Source: Symsagittifera roscoffensis (lineage: Eukaryota; Xenacoelomorpha; Acoela; Convolutidae). From it: a stretch of 64,000 bases of DNA. Every line of letters begins with the position of its first letter. The stretch's first letter is position 1. The translations under genes were made by a program, and so were the position numbers. Location: positions 13,804,743-13,868,742 of the forward strand of contig NC_087065.1 in the NCBI RefSeq assembly GCF_963678635.1. Direction: 5' to 3'. A model generated the notes under the pieces. The model saw nothing but the letters and a program-made list of their open reading frames with translations, was not told the origin of the DNA and did not search any database. Shown here piece after piece: positions 1 to 12,514 of this stretch.

Positions 1-2170
1 TGTTGGCGGTTAAAAGACTTTGGCTACTAGAATTGCCTGGCACCAATTAAAGTTTCCGCAGCTAGCTAGAAAACTGCTTAAAAAATGTAGAAAGTAACTG
101 AAGTGCGTTAGTTCGAACAGTTAAAAAGCTTGAGCTTCTAGTTTTTTCCCGACATTGGCCGACCTTGCCAACCTTGCCGGGTCCCTGAGATTCGAGATCG
201 AATTCACTAGAGAAATTGTTGAACTATCGAAAAACTTTCGGCTTTGTTTAAGTGTTTTCATTTTGTAAACTAAACCCTTCTGGTTTCATGTCTCTGAATT
301 CAACTTTTTCTATTCAAATATTTTCAGAAATCAAATTGAAGTCGAAGAAACGATGTGATGTAGAGCAAAAACAGTCAAAATGATGTTTCTGAGCAGTTTT
401 GAATTAGTTTTAAATCAGTTCTGGAACATCACTGCAATTTTTTCTGCATTCTTTATTTCTAATCAGAGCTAACGTGGCTCGTGTACACTACTGTTACGTT
501 ACCATTTTTATACTGTTGAATTGAATTACTGAAACAGTACTGAATGTTACTTGTATGTCAATCGGGAGGAGTAGCAAATTGCTAATAATTCTATGCTACT
601 CGAGCTTTATGCTAGCCGATACACCGCCGTCCACCAGCCATAAATCATACTTCAGTTCAAACAGGTATTTGATTACCAAAGACTGTTTTTTCAAGCACAG
701 TGTCTGAGAGGGTACTAAAAACAGTTCAAATTGAGTAAATCAGCATCAACTTTGAATTCAAGAATGAGAAAATGCATCCTGATGAAAAAACTGGAAAACT
801 AAAACGTCATATGAGCCCCCCCTCCCCCCCCCCCCTCCCCCCCCACCCCCTTCCTCTCTGAACGTTCGTCTTACTCGCTCATCATTTTGTACTAATGATA
901 GCCAAAAGGTAGATCAAAGATCGTGTGATTTTATGTTAAAAAACAATTTCAATTTTCATTGAAGAAAACACGTGAACCAATCGCTTGAAAGAGAAAATTA
1001 AACACGTACTTATTGGTTTTACTTAGTTCAAGTGCACTACTGAAATCTTTTCAGGCTTACCAATTCCTGTAATAGGCTTTTAAAAATAGATTTAGTTCAT
1101 GGTTGAATTGTTAGCGGGAAGAGGTTCTTTTTTTGATTGTCCATTATAAGATGTTTGTAAAATTGCGTATTCGAATACCGATTTTCAGCATAAGAGCACC
1201 TGTTCTTTCAAGCTCCCATTAACTGAAGATTATTTCCAAATATAACCATAACTAGTGTATCTTAGATATTGATTGATTTTTATTGAAGTTGAACTGAATT
1301 ACAAGTGTAACTTAAATAACGCAAAGAATAAGATTGATGTGCATCTATGTTAACTCAAACCGATTTTACGGTTTAGAAGAAAGTTGCAAAAAGGTCAAAT
1401 AAGGTGTTTAAAAAATGACATTGCCATAGCTTTTGATAATACAAAAAAAAGCCATCTAATTTTTGATTTAAAAATTATTTGCATGCTGGAACTTTCAAAT
1501 GATCTTGAAACATGGACTTGGCAAAAAAAAATCAATTGTGTTTGGAAATATACAATCAGGAAGATTACTCAAGAAAAACCCTGAATATCCATACTGCCAT
1601 TTAGTGCGACCAAATCTGATTTTTATTTTTCAAAATTTTTATCCCTCCGCACGCCTTGTTAAGTACAGGAAACAGTAGAATTTTTCAACTAGCAAACAAG
1701 ATTCGCAGCTCAACCGGAATGGATGCTTTTTGCTCTGCATCAATCCGCTGCGCTTTTAGTCAGCACCAGTAATATAATGCTTGTCAGTCAGTGTTTACAG
1801 TTCATTAGTAAATATCACCAACTTGATTTCTCGATCGTTTTTCGACTTCCAATGAAGGTCGGTGGTTAGAGTGTGACTAATGACTAAAAATTGTTTCGTC
1901 ATTGCTATTTCCGAGAACTCATTAACTTAGCTTGAAACCACGTATGTGTGCAACGAATACGCCAGCAGGATTAAAAGCTATTACATAACTATTTTTCTGA
2001 AAATACATGAATATAAGAATATATTACAGTTTTCTGTTAGCGCAAATCGTAAACAATGAACTAAGTCGGATCATAACATAGAAAGCGAAATAAAGAAAAA
2101 AAGGAAAAGAACTCACTATGCACTTGAAATTGCGCATGAGGGATTGGTAGCATTAAAAAAATTGTTCATG
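1..2170. other. AT-rich stretch with no recognised gene
   Basis: I see no coding region. Reading frames are short and AT-driven; the longest, at 1384..1584, has a low-complexity Lys/Asn-rich translation and no splice context. The only notable structure is a C-rich tract near 817..858, a type of tract that recurs beside other elements in this window. Confidence 0.5.
817..858. repeat. poly-C/CCCCT low-complexity tract
   Basis: This is a run of C broken by single T and A bases. Similar C- or G-tracts lie inside the family B and C elements and the foldback at 33.1 kb, so it may be the remnant of one, but no terminal repeats can be read around it. Confidence 0.8.
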
Positions 2171-2785
2171 TTTTTCCGACTTTCGTAACAAAAGTAATTG
2201 TTCCGACTTTCGTACAAAAGTAATTGTTCCGACTTTCGTAACGAAAGTAATTGTTCCGACTTTCGTAACGAAAGTAATTGTTCCGACTTTCGTAACGAAA
2301 GTAATTGTTCCGACTTTCGTAACGAAAGTAATTGTTCCGACTTTCGTCACGAAAGTAATTTTTCCGACTTTGGAAACGAAAGTAACGGAATATTTGTGTA
2401 CGTGGTGGGTTTTTCTTCAGACAAATTTCTACTTCAGACTTTTTACCTAGCCATTTTTGACGGAATTTTTTTATCATTCAAAAGTGCTGAGCTTAATTTT
2501 GAAAAGATATTTTACCTGTGATATTTTTTCGTGAAGTTATGAAGGTTTAAAGATTGCCGTTTTTCAATTTGTCCAATTTGGGACAATTAATGCGCGATAC
2601 ATTTTGCGGTATTAACGCGTAAGCGGTGATTTAATCCATCTTAGAAGCCGTTCCAAATTGGTTGAAGCAAGCTATTTGCACTAACTGAATTGTAACTAGA
2701 AGCAAAAACTATCACTTTTTATGGCGAGTGGGGCTCAAAAGTCAGTCGGAACATTCAGGGCTTCGCCCTGATACGAGCAGTCTTG
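2171..2785 (+). mobile_element. Family A (Helentron/HINE-like) copy with an expanded 5' end
   Basis: The copy ends at 2740..2785 with the subterminal motif AGTCGGAAC, the hairpin CAGGGCTTCGCCCTG and GAGCAGTCTTG. Its 5' end is unusual: the first 27 bp or so are repeated about eight times (2174..2388) before the usual AACGGAATATTTGTG continues. The internal region CAATTTGGGACAATTAATGCGCG and the TAAGCGG motif near 2620 are present. The A-rich stretch before the 3' end is mostly deleted. Non-coding. Confidence 0.8.
2174..2388. repeat. 26-27 bp minisatellite made of the family A 5' terminus
   Basis: About eight head-to-tail units begin at 2174, 2201, 2227, 2254, 2281, 2308, 2335 and 2362. Each carries TTCCGACTTTCG, then TAACGAAAG, so each unit contains the near-palindrome CTTTCGTAACGAAAG. 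The central four units are identical or nearly so, pointing to recent expansion. The frame stays open on both strands, which gives false repetitive ORFs. Confidence 0.95.
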
Positions 2786-3494
2786 TTTGTTTTGGATTTT
2801 ATCATTCAGAGGCCAGTCAAAACCATCTATACGATTCTCTGATTATGTAGTTTTGTTGCTTCGGCATTTACAAAATTCAACGAAATATCTGTGTTTGTTG
2901 TAGTTTTTTTTCTGCAAATTGTTTTCAAATTTTGAAATGGCAATCAAAACAAAACTAATTGACAGCCATTTGAAAGCACAATTTACAAGAAATTAATGTT
3001 CTGAGCTAATTGAATGGTTAGTTCGGCAGTCAAAAATCAGGTTGGTGTGAAAAAATTGACTAATTTGTTATTAAAAACAAGCGACATATTTCCTTCTACA
3101 GAAAAGTAAGCAGCAAAAAAAATTACGTTCACAAATGAATTGAAGCAAACATTTTGTTCTTAAAGACGCAAAATATCACTTCTATACATCACAGAGCGTG
3201 AGTGGTAACAAAGGAAAAAACCAAGTGAGTTTTCTGGTTTTTTTTTCAATGATTTTATGCTTTTTCCGAACCAAAATTTGTTTTTATCTACACTAAAGGG
3301 TAGTTGAAACATTCATTTTTCTCTGTTTGCTCTACAGAAACTAGATGGCGCTCTAAAAAATTGAAGATCAATTTTTATGTCCGCGCAGGGAAACAATGTT
3401 TTGAGTTCTTTCTTTTAAATCCACTAGGAGCATCAAGGAAATATAAATTTTTGAAAGCACACGACTTTTTGTTCAGACTTTTGAAGAAAATCAC

Positions 3495-3934
3495 TGAACG
3501 TTTGTGCCAAGGGTGGTTTTTTTAGAAATGTTTCGTCTATAAAATTATAATTTTTAAAAGATTTATGTTTTTAGCCAAAAAATATTGTTGTCCTGAGCTA
3601 ACTTTCACAAGGTAATTTACGTATGATCAATTTAGTAAAACAATTGGGGTTTTAAGATCGCCTGTTTGGTCATTTAGGGATAACTAATGCGCGATTCGTT
3701 TCCTATTACGCGTAAGCGGAGATTTGATCTTTATTAGAGCTCGTTCTAAACTCGAGGCATGCTTAATGTTCTATTTCTTTTTGTAATATCTGCAAAATAT
3801 ATCGTTTTAATATTTACATAGCGTGTGAGGGGATGTTCTTCAAAAAAATACTTTGAAAAATTTTCTCATTTTTCATTACCACTTTAGAGGGCAAGATGAA
3901 AATTTTAGAATTTCGCTCTGATAAGAGCAGTCTA
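3495..3934 (+). mobile_element. Diverged family A copy
   Basis: It follows the family order: GGTGGTTTTTTT near 3513, ATTGTTGTCCTGAGCT near 3583, CGCGTAAGCGGAGATTTGATC near 3708, GCGTGTGAGGGGATG near 3820, and a degraded terminus TTTCGCTCTGATAAGAGCAGTCT at 3911..3933. The 5' terminal motif and the subterminal repeat are no longer recognisable, so this is an old copy. Confidence 0.6.
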
Positions 3935-4429
3935 GCTGGTGCTTATCACCAACATGATTTCTCAGCCTTTTCATCTTCCAATAAACTTGTCGGTCAGAGT
4001 GTTACTAAAAACTGTTTAGCCCTTCTTATGTCTGATGAATTGTCAACTTAGCTTAAAACCACCTGTTTCTCTATCGAATAAAACAGCAGGATTAAAAACA
4101 CTTAAGTAGTTTTCTGAAAACCTAACATGTAGCTGATTTTTACAAAAAAAAAACACATTTAAAAAGAGCAGCGCTGCTACCATAAATTTTTTTTTCTTTC
4201 GGAGTTGAAAAAGTCTGGTAAAAATTTTTTAGCGACTTTAAAACTGGTGGAACTTAAGGAAATAAGGCTTCGAACTTTTTCTGAGGCGCCAAACATTTCT
4301 TGCCTACAACTCCTTTCCCACTAAAGACAACAATATTCTTGTGGGTTTTTTGAAATTGTAGTTTTAGCAGAAATTACTGCGATTGGAGTATCGTAGTTTT
4401 GTCGCAGCAACAGTATATTTTTTGTTTCG

Positions 4430-4471
4430 ACACAGTAGATCTTTCCAAGTGAAGGAAAAGATCTACTGTGT
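4430..4471. repeat. Near-perfect 17-bp hairpin
   Basis: The arms ACACAGTAGATCTTTCC and GGAAAAGATCTACTGTGT pair with one extra A, around a loop of about 7 nt. It lies in gene-free AT-rich DNA. No target duplication or further copy is seen in the window, so its origin is open. Confidence 0.7.
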
Positions 4472-4593
4472 GTTTTTGTCAATTTTTAGTTTTTAGTTAA
4501 CTCAAGAAAACCATAACCGATCAAGTGAGTTTTTTTTCTGCTATTTCAGCCGTGATTCAGATTTCAATAAAAAAACGTTCTTCAGAATCAAAG

Positions 4594-4885
4594 AGTATCT
4601 AGGATTTCCTCAAAGGAGGCGGGTTTTCAAAAAATTTTCGAAAATGTTGTCGATTTTTTAGTTTGACCCAATTGATTTTCCCAGCTCTCCCAAATCACCG
4701 AAAAGACTTTTTTTCCAAATTTTTTGCGCCACAGTTAAATTTTATGCACTTTTTGGGTAACTTTTGGACAGTTTTGACCGAAAAAAATGGTACGAAAGGG
4801 GGACCTTAGGATAGTCAGGGGGTCCAATCCCTGATAGAGGAAAAGGTGCGAAACTACCCCCCCCCCCTCCTTCTGCCCCTTCCTA
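4594..4885 (+). mobile_element. Degraded family B MITE
   Basis: The family order is recognisable: a degraded left terminus (ATCTAGGATTTCCTC), a GGCGGGTTTTCAAAAAATTT segment, the CCAATTGATTTTCCCAGCTCTCC segment, AAATTTTTTGCGCCACAG, GGGGGTCCAATCCCTGA, and a C-rich right end. The terminal CAGGGGCGG motifs are lost. Confidence 0.55.
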
Positions 4886-5307
4886 ACTCCTCTACTGAGT
4901 CAACCACTTCTCTTTCGGTTTTGGGCTACGCCTCCAAAAATCTGAAAATTTGATTCGCTTTTGTCAATTTCCATTACAATGGCGTTTTAATTTCTAACTG
5001 CTACAAGTCAGATCAGAACCCCGTAACATTCCATAGCTTCCGGAGATCGAAGCATCAAAAACAAAAAAAAATGGTGCCTAAAACCCACAATTATTTTAAT
5101 CGAGTTCTAATTGGTCGAAATTTGAATCAACACAATTTTGAAACAAATTATCTGTTGTTGAAACAGAACAATGAAACTAGTGGAAGGCACTTTTAATCAC
5201 ATTAACTTCTGCGGCGATGCCTCAGCGGGTTTGGATTCGATAAGTTGAGTTTCACAGATAAGTCTCTGGCTGAAAAATAGTCGACTGAGCTATAATTGGT
5301 TACGTAG

Positions 5308-5503
5308 CAGTATTTAGACAACCGTGTGTTCAGACTCGTCAGTAAGTAAACAAATACTGAATTAACCAATCAGAATCGAGACAAGGAAGAATAATTAATA
5401 ATTATTTATTTCGTAAATTTGTTTTCTCATCTCGAGTCTGATTGGTTGATATGGCATTTGTCTGCTTACTGACGACTATGAATACGCGGTTGTCTAAATA
5501 CAG
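5308..5503. mobile_element. Foldback (long inverted-repeat) element
   Basis: Two arms of roughly 80 bp are imperfectly complementary around an AT-rich centre. The outer ends CAGTATTTAGACAACCG and CGGTTGTCTAAATACAG pair, as do TCGTCAGTAAG with CTTACTGACGA, and ACCAATCAGA with TCTGATTGGT. No target duplication is convincing. It is probably a non-autonomous foldback or MITE-type element; the superfamily is not determined. Confidence 0.7.
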
Positions 5504-5906
5504 ACCGCACTCCGCTATATTTTACTGATTGCATAGGATTTGCAGCTTTTTTGTTTGTTATTTTGAAAATTGTGGACTACTCGAACATCTTAAAAACAAA
5601 TGAAAATTTTCATATTTAACCCAAATTTCGTATTTAATCCAAATTTTTGTGAAAATTTTACCTCGTGTCTCGCTGCAAATAAAACAATTTAATATTGTTT
5701 TTAGTTGATAAATAAAAATTAAATTTTTCAAAAATAGTGTTCACATAATAATCCGTTCTACAAATTTTTGATCAAAAATTTTTGAACATCACAAAAAATA
5801 CAAATATACCATGAATAGTGCTCCGTCGTTTTTTCGCAAAAGTTAAAAAAGTACAAAATTTATGTTTTTTTTGCTGGGAAATTATTGCTTTAATCTAATT
5901 CTTACA

Positions 5907-5952
5907 AAACTGCTCGTATCAAGGCAAAGCCCTGAAATTGCCGACTGCCTTC
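5907..5952 (-). mobile_element. Isolated family A 3' terminus
   Basis: Read on the minus strand this is the family A 3' end, with the subterminal motif, the CAGGGC-type hairpin (one mismatch) and GAGCAGTTTTG. No clear body adjoins it, so it is a truncated fragment. Confidence 0.6.
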
Positions 5953-6510
5953 AGACTAGAATTTAACATTATTTTGTATTTCATTTTTTGAAATCTTTTC
6001 AACTCTTTTTTTCACAGAGCGGCCCAAAATCAAAACTTCAATTGACAAGTGAAATTTAACTTCAAATGGGCACGTTTTCCCGCCATGAAGTAATTCTTTT
6101 TTGCGTTTTTCAACGCAAAAAAGTGCGCAACTAAAATGAAAGAAACTCTTTTGTCTAGCAAAAGTTAAATTTACATAGTGAAAACTTTCCGCAGGCATTG
6201 TTATTTTTCACAATGCTTGTATAATAAGGATTATATTAGATTGTAATTTATTTTAACTTTGAATGCACATCAAAATGGGGTTATATCTCATATTTATAGT
6301 AAAATCTAGTTGTTTAAATATAAGCTCAGCAGAAGATATTTTTTTACATATACCGCTTGTATTTGATGTTTTGTCGCGACTTTTAAAAAATTTACCTAGG
6401 TGTGGTTTCTCCTCCCGACAGACTTCTTAAAAGACCGTTTTTAAAGATTTTCATATTTTCTGGAAACAAAATGGATGTCTTGAGCTCAGTTTTAAAATAA
6501 TTTTTCACCT

Positions 6511-8060
6511 TCGACAAGTTTTTGCAAAATAGCTACTCCGGATAATCAATTTTTGTAAAATTTCCGTTTTTCTACGACCACGGGACCTAGATGTTGCAAG
6601 TTTTCAATTGAAAAAATGAACGAAATTTTTGCCATTTTCCTAGTAACTACTACAGATTCACAGCTGAAATTTTGAAATATGATGGATGAAAAATCCTTGT
6701 AAATAGCCCAAAAAATGTATCCTGATTTATCCACTAAGGAAGGACCAAAATACAAACTGTACAGCTCATCACGGAGAACCGCTGTTTTGCCCTGCTTAAG
6801 AATTACTTGCGTTTTTTTGTTAGTTTTCTGCGCTAGGTAATGTTGCCTTGAACATCCAACCTTACGATTCAGAGGCGGTGACGTGGTCACTTCACTAACG
6901 CTCCCTCAGCGGAAAAAAAGAATAGTTGAACTTAAGAGAGCTTGATGATTTGTTATGAAAAAAATTTCAGGTGTTTTAATTCATTACGCTCTGAAATTTC
7001 TCAATTTTGCGATTTTGTAATCTTCAATATAAAAATAAATGCAGAAAAAAACCACTGATCACATTGATTGGTTTGTTTTTTACAAAAAGCGATTCATCGT
7101 TTGCTTCTTGAGCCGAATTCAAGTCCAAATTTTGAACAGATGTGAAGATCAGTTTTGGACAGTTTGAAGGTCATGGATTGGCTGAGAACTAAAAAATGTT
7201 CAATCAGATGTTTCAAAATTGAAGTTTCAGCCAATCAGCATCGTGCATTTCACGAGCAGCGCTATGCATTCTTAAATCAGTTTAATTAATTGGCGACGAA
7301 ACTTTTTTTGCTCCTTGAGCGAGGAAGAGGGGAATCTCTCGCACAAGAAAAAATCTTGCTTCAAGTTTATCATGGTAGTCAGGGTTGAAAGAATATACAT
7401 GAATATACGTGTTTGAATATAGTTTAAAGTTGTCTTAGAAAACATTATGCTCTGAATTTTTAATGGACTGCTTCCGCAATTACCAAAACGGAAGGCAAAC
7501 TTCTTATTGTGAGTTGCACTAAACTAATTGTGCATATAATTTTCCCCCATAATACCTGGTAATTAAGGCTCGTGCTAACTCCGGAGAGGCCGCTGGGGAA
7601 TCTGTACCAAGTCGAACTGAAATCATTCAACGCCTTAATAACTAGTTCCTGTTTCTTACAATCCTCGAAACTTTACAAAAGACAAATTTTAATTGCTGTG
7701 AATACGACATGACATGTATAAAATGCTGGAAGCCGAGGAAGAGAAAATTGAACTTAAATATAATTTGCACCAGGTCGCAAACGCAATTATACAGTTTTTT
7801 ACAGCAATTTTATTGCTATTAAAGCTTCCTAGAATTGCTTCAAGTTTTCAAAAAAATTCGCGCAAAAATATGACGCACATTTTTCATGTGCAATTGGTAG
7901 AAATTTTTTTTTCCATGGAAGTGATCTGCTTAGTTTGTTTTAAAAAATGCCATGTTTAGGTTTTAAATAGTTTTGCAGAATTGAATTGATTTTTCCCATT
8001 GCGCAAACTGTATAGAAGCTGAGTACCATAATTGACGGAAACAATATTTGATCCGCATTT
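6511..8060. other. No recognised gene
   Basis: Just before this, 6395..6510 has weak resemblance to the 5' half of family A. The 114-codon minus-strand frame at 6546..6890 and the 81-codon plus-strand frame at 7714..7959 have no motif or splice context I recognise, and I do not call them genes. Confidence 0.4.
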
Positions 8061-8594
8061 TTGTTCCGACTTTTGATACGAAAGTAACGGAATATTTGTG
8101 CTCGGGGTGGGTTTTTTTTCTTCAGACAAATTTCGACTTTTAAACTAGCCATTTTTGACGGAATATTTTTATATCATTCAAAAGGTATTGTTGTCCTGAG
8201 CTTAAATTTGAAAATATATTTTACCTGTGATCATTTTTCGTAAAGTTATGAGGGTTTAAAGATTGCCATTTTGACCAATTTGGGACAATTAACGCGCGAT
8301 ATAATTCACGCTAATAACGAGTAAGCGGAGATTTAATCCGTCTTATAAATCGTTCCAAATTGGTTGAACAAAGCTTATTTGCCATAATTGATTTGTTACA
8401 AGGAACGAAATCTATCTTTTTGTACTTCACATGGCGTGTGGGGGGATGATTTCATAAAAAATTTCAAATTTTAGAAAAAAAAATTTCATTTTCTTTTATT
8501 TCATTTAATTTTTTTAAATGTTATTACTGCTGCTCCATAAACCTTAAAAGGCAGTCGGAACATTCAGGGCTTCGCCCTGATACGAGCAGTCTTG
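8061..8594 (+). mobile_element. Full-length family A (Helentron/HINE-like) copy
   Basis: One of the best single copies. It starts TTGTTCCGACTTTTGATACG and ends with AGTCGGAACATTCAGGG, the second hairpin arm and GAGCAGTCTTG. The internal landmarks are in order: GACAAATTTCGACTTTTAA, GTCCTGAGCTTAAATTTG, GGGACAATTAACGCGCG, TAAGCGGAGATTTAATCCG, ATGGCGTGTGGGGGGATG and the A/T-rich tail region. It has no reading frame of note and must be non-autonomous. Confidence 0.85.
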
Positions 8595-10005
8595 TTTCTA
8601 TATCAAAACACTTAAATTTTTATCTCTTTTATCTCAACTTTTTCACTTCTCGACAGTTGATCTGAAATACTTTGATCCTCTCAATTGATTACAAAACATT
8701 TAAATTTGTACCACTTTGAGGGAAATATCAATTGTTATTTCGACTTAGTAAAAAAAGGACTGAGTTTGAATGCTTGAAATGGTTTCTCATTCAAATCAAT
8801 TTTGATTTTTAATTAACCGCGTTCTTGACGGCGTTTTTCATTGAACTTCCACCTATTACTCACCCATAATACAAAAAGGGACCAAAATTATTACAGGTTA
8901 CAAAGCTCGCATTTGCCTCAACGCTGGTGTTTGAGGTTGTTTTTACTACGAGTCAAGTGGAAGGAAGTTAACGATGTCTTTTTCATACCATCTGAGAGAC
9001 TTGCACAGGATTCTGACATTTGCTGTTTCACTCTCTGGTGCCAAGCGGATAACTTGATATCGGGTCTGTGTTTTAGGCAAAATCAGGCCACAAACAATTC
9101 GAGTACGAATTTAAGTGAAATTCATATTTATATTTTTAAAGAAAATTTAACAAACATATTTTTCACAGTCGAGAAACAATAACCCCTACTTTTTTAGAAG
9201 CAGCAGCTATTTTCTGATCAAAACTGTTTGAATCTTCGATAATTATACTAAAGCAATTGAGGCACTTAAAAAGTAAAGTCGTTGAGATTTTTTAATGATT
9301 TTTATATCTGTATTTTTTTTTGCAAAAATCACTAGTAACATCTTGCCTAGCAATCTTCATTCTCTACGGATTGATTTGCAATAGGTTATTTCCGCCCATT
9401 CAGACCCAAAGTATGAATAATTTCAGTCAGAGTCAGGGGGAAAATAGAAGAAAAAAATAATTAAGGTGTAGCAAATTAAAAAATATCAATTCGACATCTG
9501 GAGACGTTTTAGGGAAATTTTATGGCTGCGGTGTCAAAAATGACCCTGTAAAATGTTAAATAAAATGGGTCGCTTTTGGGGAAATAGTTAGAAATCAAAA
9601 AACCTTTCAGAATGAGCGAGTCTTTTGAAACCCGAAATCTCCTCCCTTCGAGCATAAAAAATGGAGGCCGCGCAGATGTCATCTGTATCAGGTGCAGGCA
9701 GTTTCGACTTCCTTTTTCAATTATTTTGATCCGAAAGGGACGCATTAATATGCAGCCTGGCTATATTAATGCTCAAGCCCTCCTCTGATTGATCGAGATT
9801 ATTCTCGATACCGACTTCAGTTTAATTAATCACCGTAAAATTGTTGACTTTAACTTCCTGAGCTTAATTGTTATCCAAGTTATTGCATGTTGAATATCAA
9901 GTCGAATATTTCTTGAGGGTAAAATTTAGTCTCTAAAACAAATACAAAGAATTAAATGAAGTTTTTGTCGACATCGACTTTCATTGTTTCGAGTATATAA
10001 TGAAG
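8595..10005. other. No recognised gene
   Basis: AT-rich DNA. The frames at 8841..9182 (+) and 9509..9745 (-) give translations without recognisable domains, and no splice or poly(A) context supports them. Confidence 0.4.
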
Positions 10006-10321
10006 AAGGGGCGGATCTTTTTTAAGTCAACCAAATTGATTTTCCGAGATCTCCTAAAGCACTAAAAGACGCTATTTTGGCCAAACTTTATGCGCCGCAA
10101 TTTTTAAAAAAAAAACAGGTCAAAAAAGCCGTTTTTGGGCACTTTTTGGAAAATTTTGACAAAAAAAAATCGTGTTTTTTTGGCGCGCGCTACCCCTCAA
10201 AGTTAATATATATTGGCGCCAAAGGCGCCTTTAGAAAAATTTTAGGGTCGCTCAGACAAAAATGGATTTTCAAAAAGTATCAAAGGGGGACCACTCTGCC
10301 CCTCCCCCAAATCCGCCCATG
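10006..10321 (+). mobile_element. Family B MITE with perfect 8-bp target duplication
   Basis: The element is 316 bp, with left end AAGGGGCGGATC and right end AAATCCGCCCATG as inverted terminal repeats. It is flanked on both sides by TAATGAAG (9998..10005 and 10322..10329). An 8-bp duplication and this kind of terminus fit a non-autonomous hAT element. Internal landmarks shared with the family are AAATTGATTTTCCGAGATC, GCGCCGCA, ATATATTGGCGCCAAAGGC and a C-rich right end. Confidence 0.88.
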
Positions 10322-10986
10322 TAATGAAGTGAGTGGAAGGAGCTATGGTGCAGGGTGGTTTTTTGTCGGCCGATCTTAGGTATTTCAAGGAAATCTCTTA
10401 CGGACTCAACAATGTTTACTTTTAAAAATTCCATTCGTCGCAAATCTTAAACCAAAAAAAAAAGTTTTCAAAATCGTTTTTCTCGATTTCGAGAAAAACA
10501 GCTTTGCATTTTTGGCTTGTCATACATAATTTTAGCGACGAGCGGATAAAATTGAGTCTTCTTTTACAAGACAACTTTTAATGTTTGATATTTTGCATCC
10601 AACTGTAATTTCATAGCATTTTATACTCTACTCAGCAACCAACTCTCGTTAGAAAAAATGAACAAAAAGAACTTGTTTTTGAAAATAAATAAATCGATAA
10701 GTCTAATTATACCCTTCTGGAAACCTAAAAGAAGCTTCAAACAAATGTTCTGAACTTGACTATCTAAGTCTAGTATAATCGACTTTTATTTCTTTTATCT
10801 TTCTACCATCTGAGACTGATGTTTACGACGGCCAGATCAAATTTCATTCTGAATTATCTCACTTCATCGGAAAAAAAGCAGCCAAGACGGGAATAACAAA
10901 CCAACCTAATCCACTATCTTAAAATATCCCCCTCCTCATTGCAGAAAGGGGAAAATTGTTGCTATTTATTAAAAATGCATCTAAAC

Positions 10987-11396
10987 CACGGGCGGATCTA
11001 GGTCGACCAAATTTTTTTTAGGTCGACCAAATTGATTTTTCGAGCTCTCCCGAAGCATTAAAAAGACCATGTTTTGGTCAAATTTTCTGCACCGCAGGCA
11101 TAATTTTGAACAAAAACCTGCAAAAAAGGCAGTTTTTTGAACTTTTTGGAAAACTTTGATAAAAAAATCACAATTATTCAGCGCGCACCCCCCCTAAAAA
11201 TTAGTATACATTGGCGCCAAAGGCGCCTTTGCCTTAAGATAAATTTTTGGATTCGTTATCCAAAAATGGATATCACAAAATAAAACAAAAGGGGGACCCT
11301 TTGGGTCGGCAGGGGGTCGAATCCCTGAAAAGAAAGCGTACACATTTCACCTAAAAAACTTCTTTAGCGTCCCCCCCCCCTCTAAATCCGCCCCTG
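10987..11396 (+). mobile_element. Family B MITE with perfect 8-bp target duplication
   Basis: The element is 410 bp, from CACGGGCGGATCTAGG to AAATCCGCCCCTG, flanked by ATCTAAAC (10979..10986 and 11397..11404). It includes GTCGACCAAATTGATTTTTC, the GGCGCGC-type segment, ATTGGCGCCAAAGGCGCC, GGGTCGGCAGGGGGTCG and a run of C near the right end. The left terminus has one change from the CAGGGGCGG consensus. Confidence 0.9.
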
Positions 11397-11404
11397 ATCT
11401 AAAC

Positions 11405-12514
11405 CATTGAATTATTCCTTCTCAAGCTATTTGTTACTACATGTCATATGGGGGGAGGGGTGGCGGATATTTCGAAAAATCCCCAAAATCGTTCTGTGAA
11501 ACCTTTCGTATAAAACTGCCTTTGATTCTTCTATACCAGCTAACTTGAGCGGCGGTTACAACAGCCATAGTATCAGAAAACCCATCAAAAGTTTGGCCCC
11601 GGAATTGGTTTTGATAACTTTTTCTAAGACACGAGATGAGACGGCGTTGTTTAATTTTTGAATTGAGCATCAAACAAAACCGATGTTTTTCATGTTTTTT
11701 TTCTTTTTGTGTTCGAAATGCTTAAGTTCCGAATTTTAATACGTTTCTCTAGGTATCGAAGGAAATGGAATTCATATCTTTCAGTTTTTAGCTTTTAATT
11801 ATTTATTTAAACGGTGCTTTTAAACAGTAGCAAGAGAGGGTCTTTTACTATCTCAATCCAAATAGAATAAATTAAAAGACCCCGGTGACTTTTTAATGGT
11901 TGCACATCAAATAGGAAAAAAAACATGATGACGTGCATAATAAATTTATTTGAGTTTTGAAGTATTATAGGACATACCATCTTTCTTAAAAAACCTAGAA
12001 CGTTTATTTAACATTTGTTCAATTTGGTCTCAAACGATACTATTCTCAAATGGCCTGTAAAAAAAGCAAAACTTAAACTCTGATAATTTTTTCAAAAAAA
12101 TTTTCTTTGACTATAGGTCGAGGAACTCTATCAAAACAAAAAATGGACAATAGGTGTGCTTTTTAGTTGAAAAATTTTTGAGCAAAAGTTTCCATCATTT
12201 TAAAAGGAATGAACTACTTTCACTGTTTCTAATCGTGCGTTTTAGAAACGTTTGAGCCTTAGAAACATCAAATTTATTGTAGAGCTTAATGTTTGGGACT
12301 TTTAAAAAAAATTGTCTAAACATCTTAGTCCCAGTTTCTCAATTCGATGCAGAGTTTGTCTACAGGTTTTTATTACGTCGGACACATAACGGAAAACTAG
12401 CTTTGTTTTGCACTAAAATCAACACTGCAATGCACAAAAAATTAGCGTATTTTAGTGTACATAGAAGAAAAAACTTGAAAGATTATTGGAGGCGAATGTA
12501 AATCTTAGAAAAAG
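11405..12514. other. No recognised gene
   Basis: Frames at 11437..11673 (-) and 12289..12501 (+) have no recognisable domain. No repeats other than A- and T-runs are seen. Confidence 0.4.

Noticed and set aside
2153-2521. Repetitive open frames on both strands (repeating NESNCSDFR-like and KVGTITFVT-like peptides)
   Set aside because: They are translations of the 27-bp minisatellite, whose unit length is a multiple of three; open frames on both strands are a by-product, not a repeat protein.
4425-4475. The 4.4-kb hairpin as a microRNA precursor
   Set aside because: The stem is only 17 bp with a loop of about 7 nt, too short for a typical animal pre-miRNA.
7714-7959. 81-codon frame with a hydrophobic centre as a membrane protein
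   Set aside because: A single weak hydrophobic stretch in AT-rich DNA (Ile/Leu/Phe codons are AT-rich) is expected by chance.
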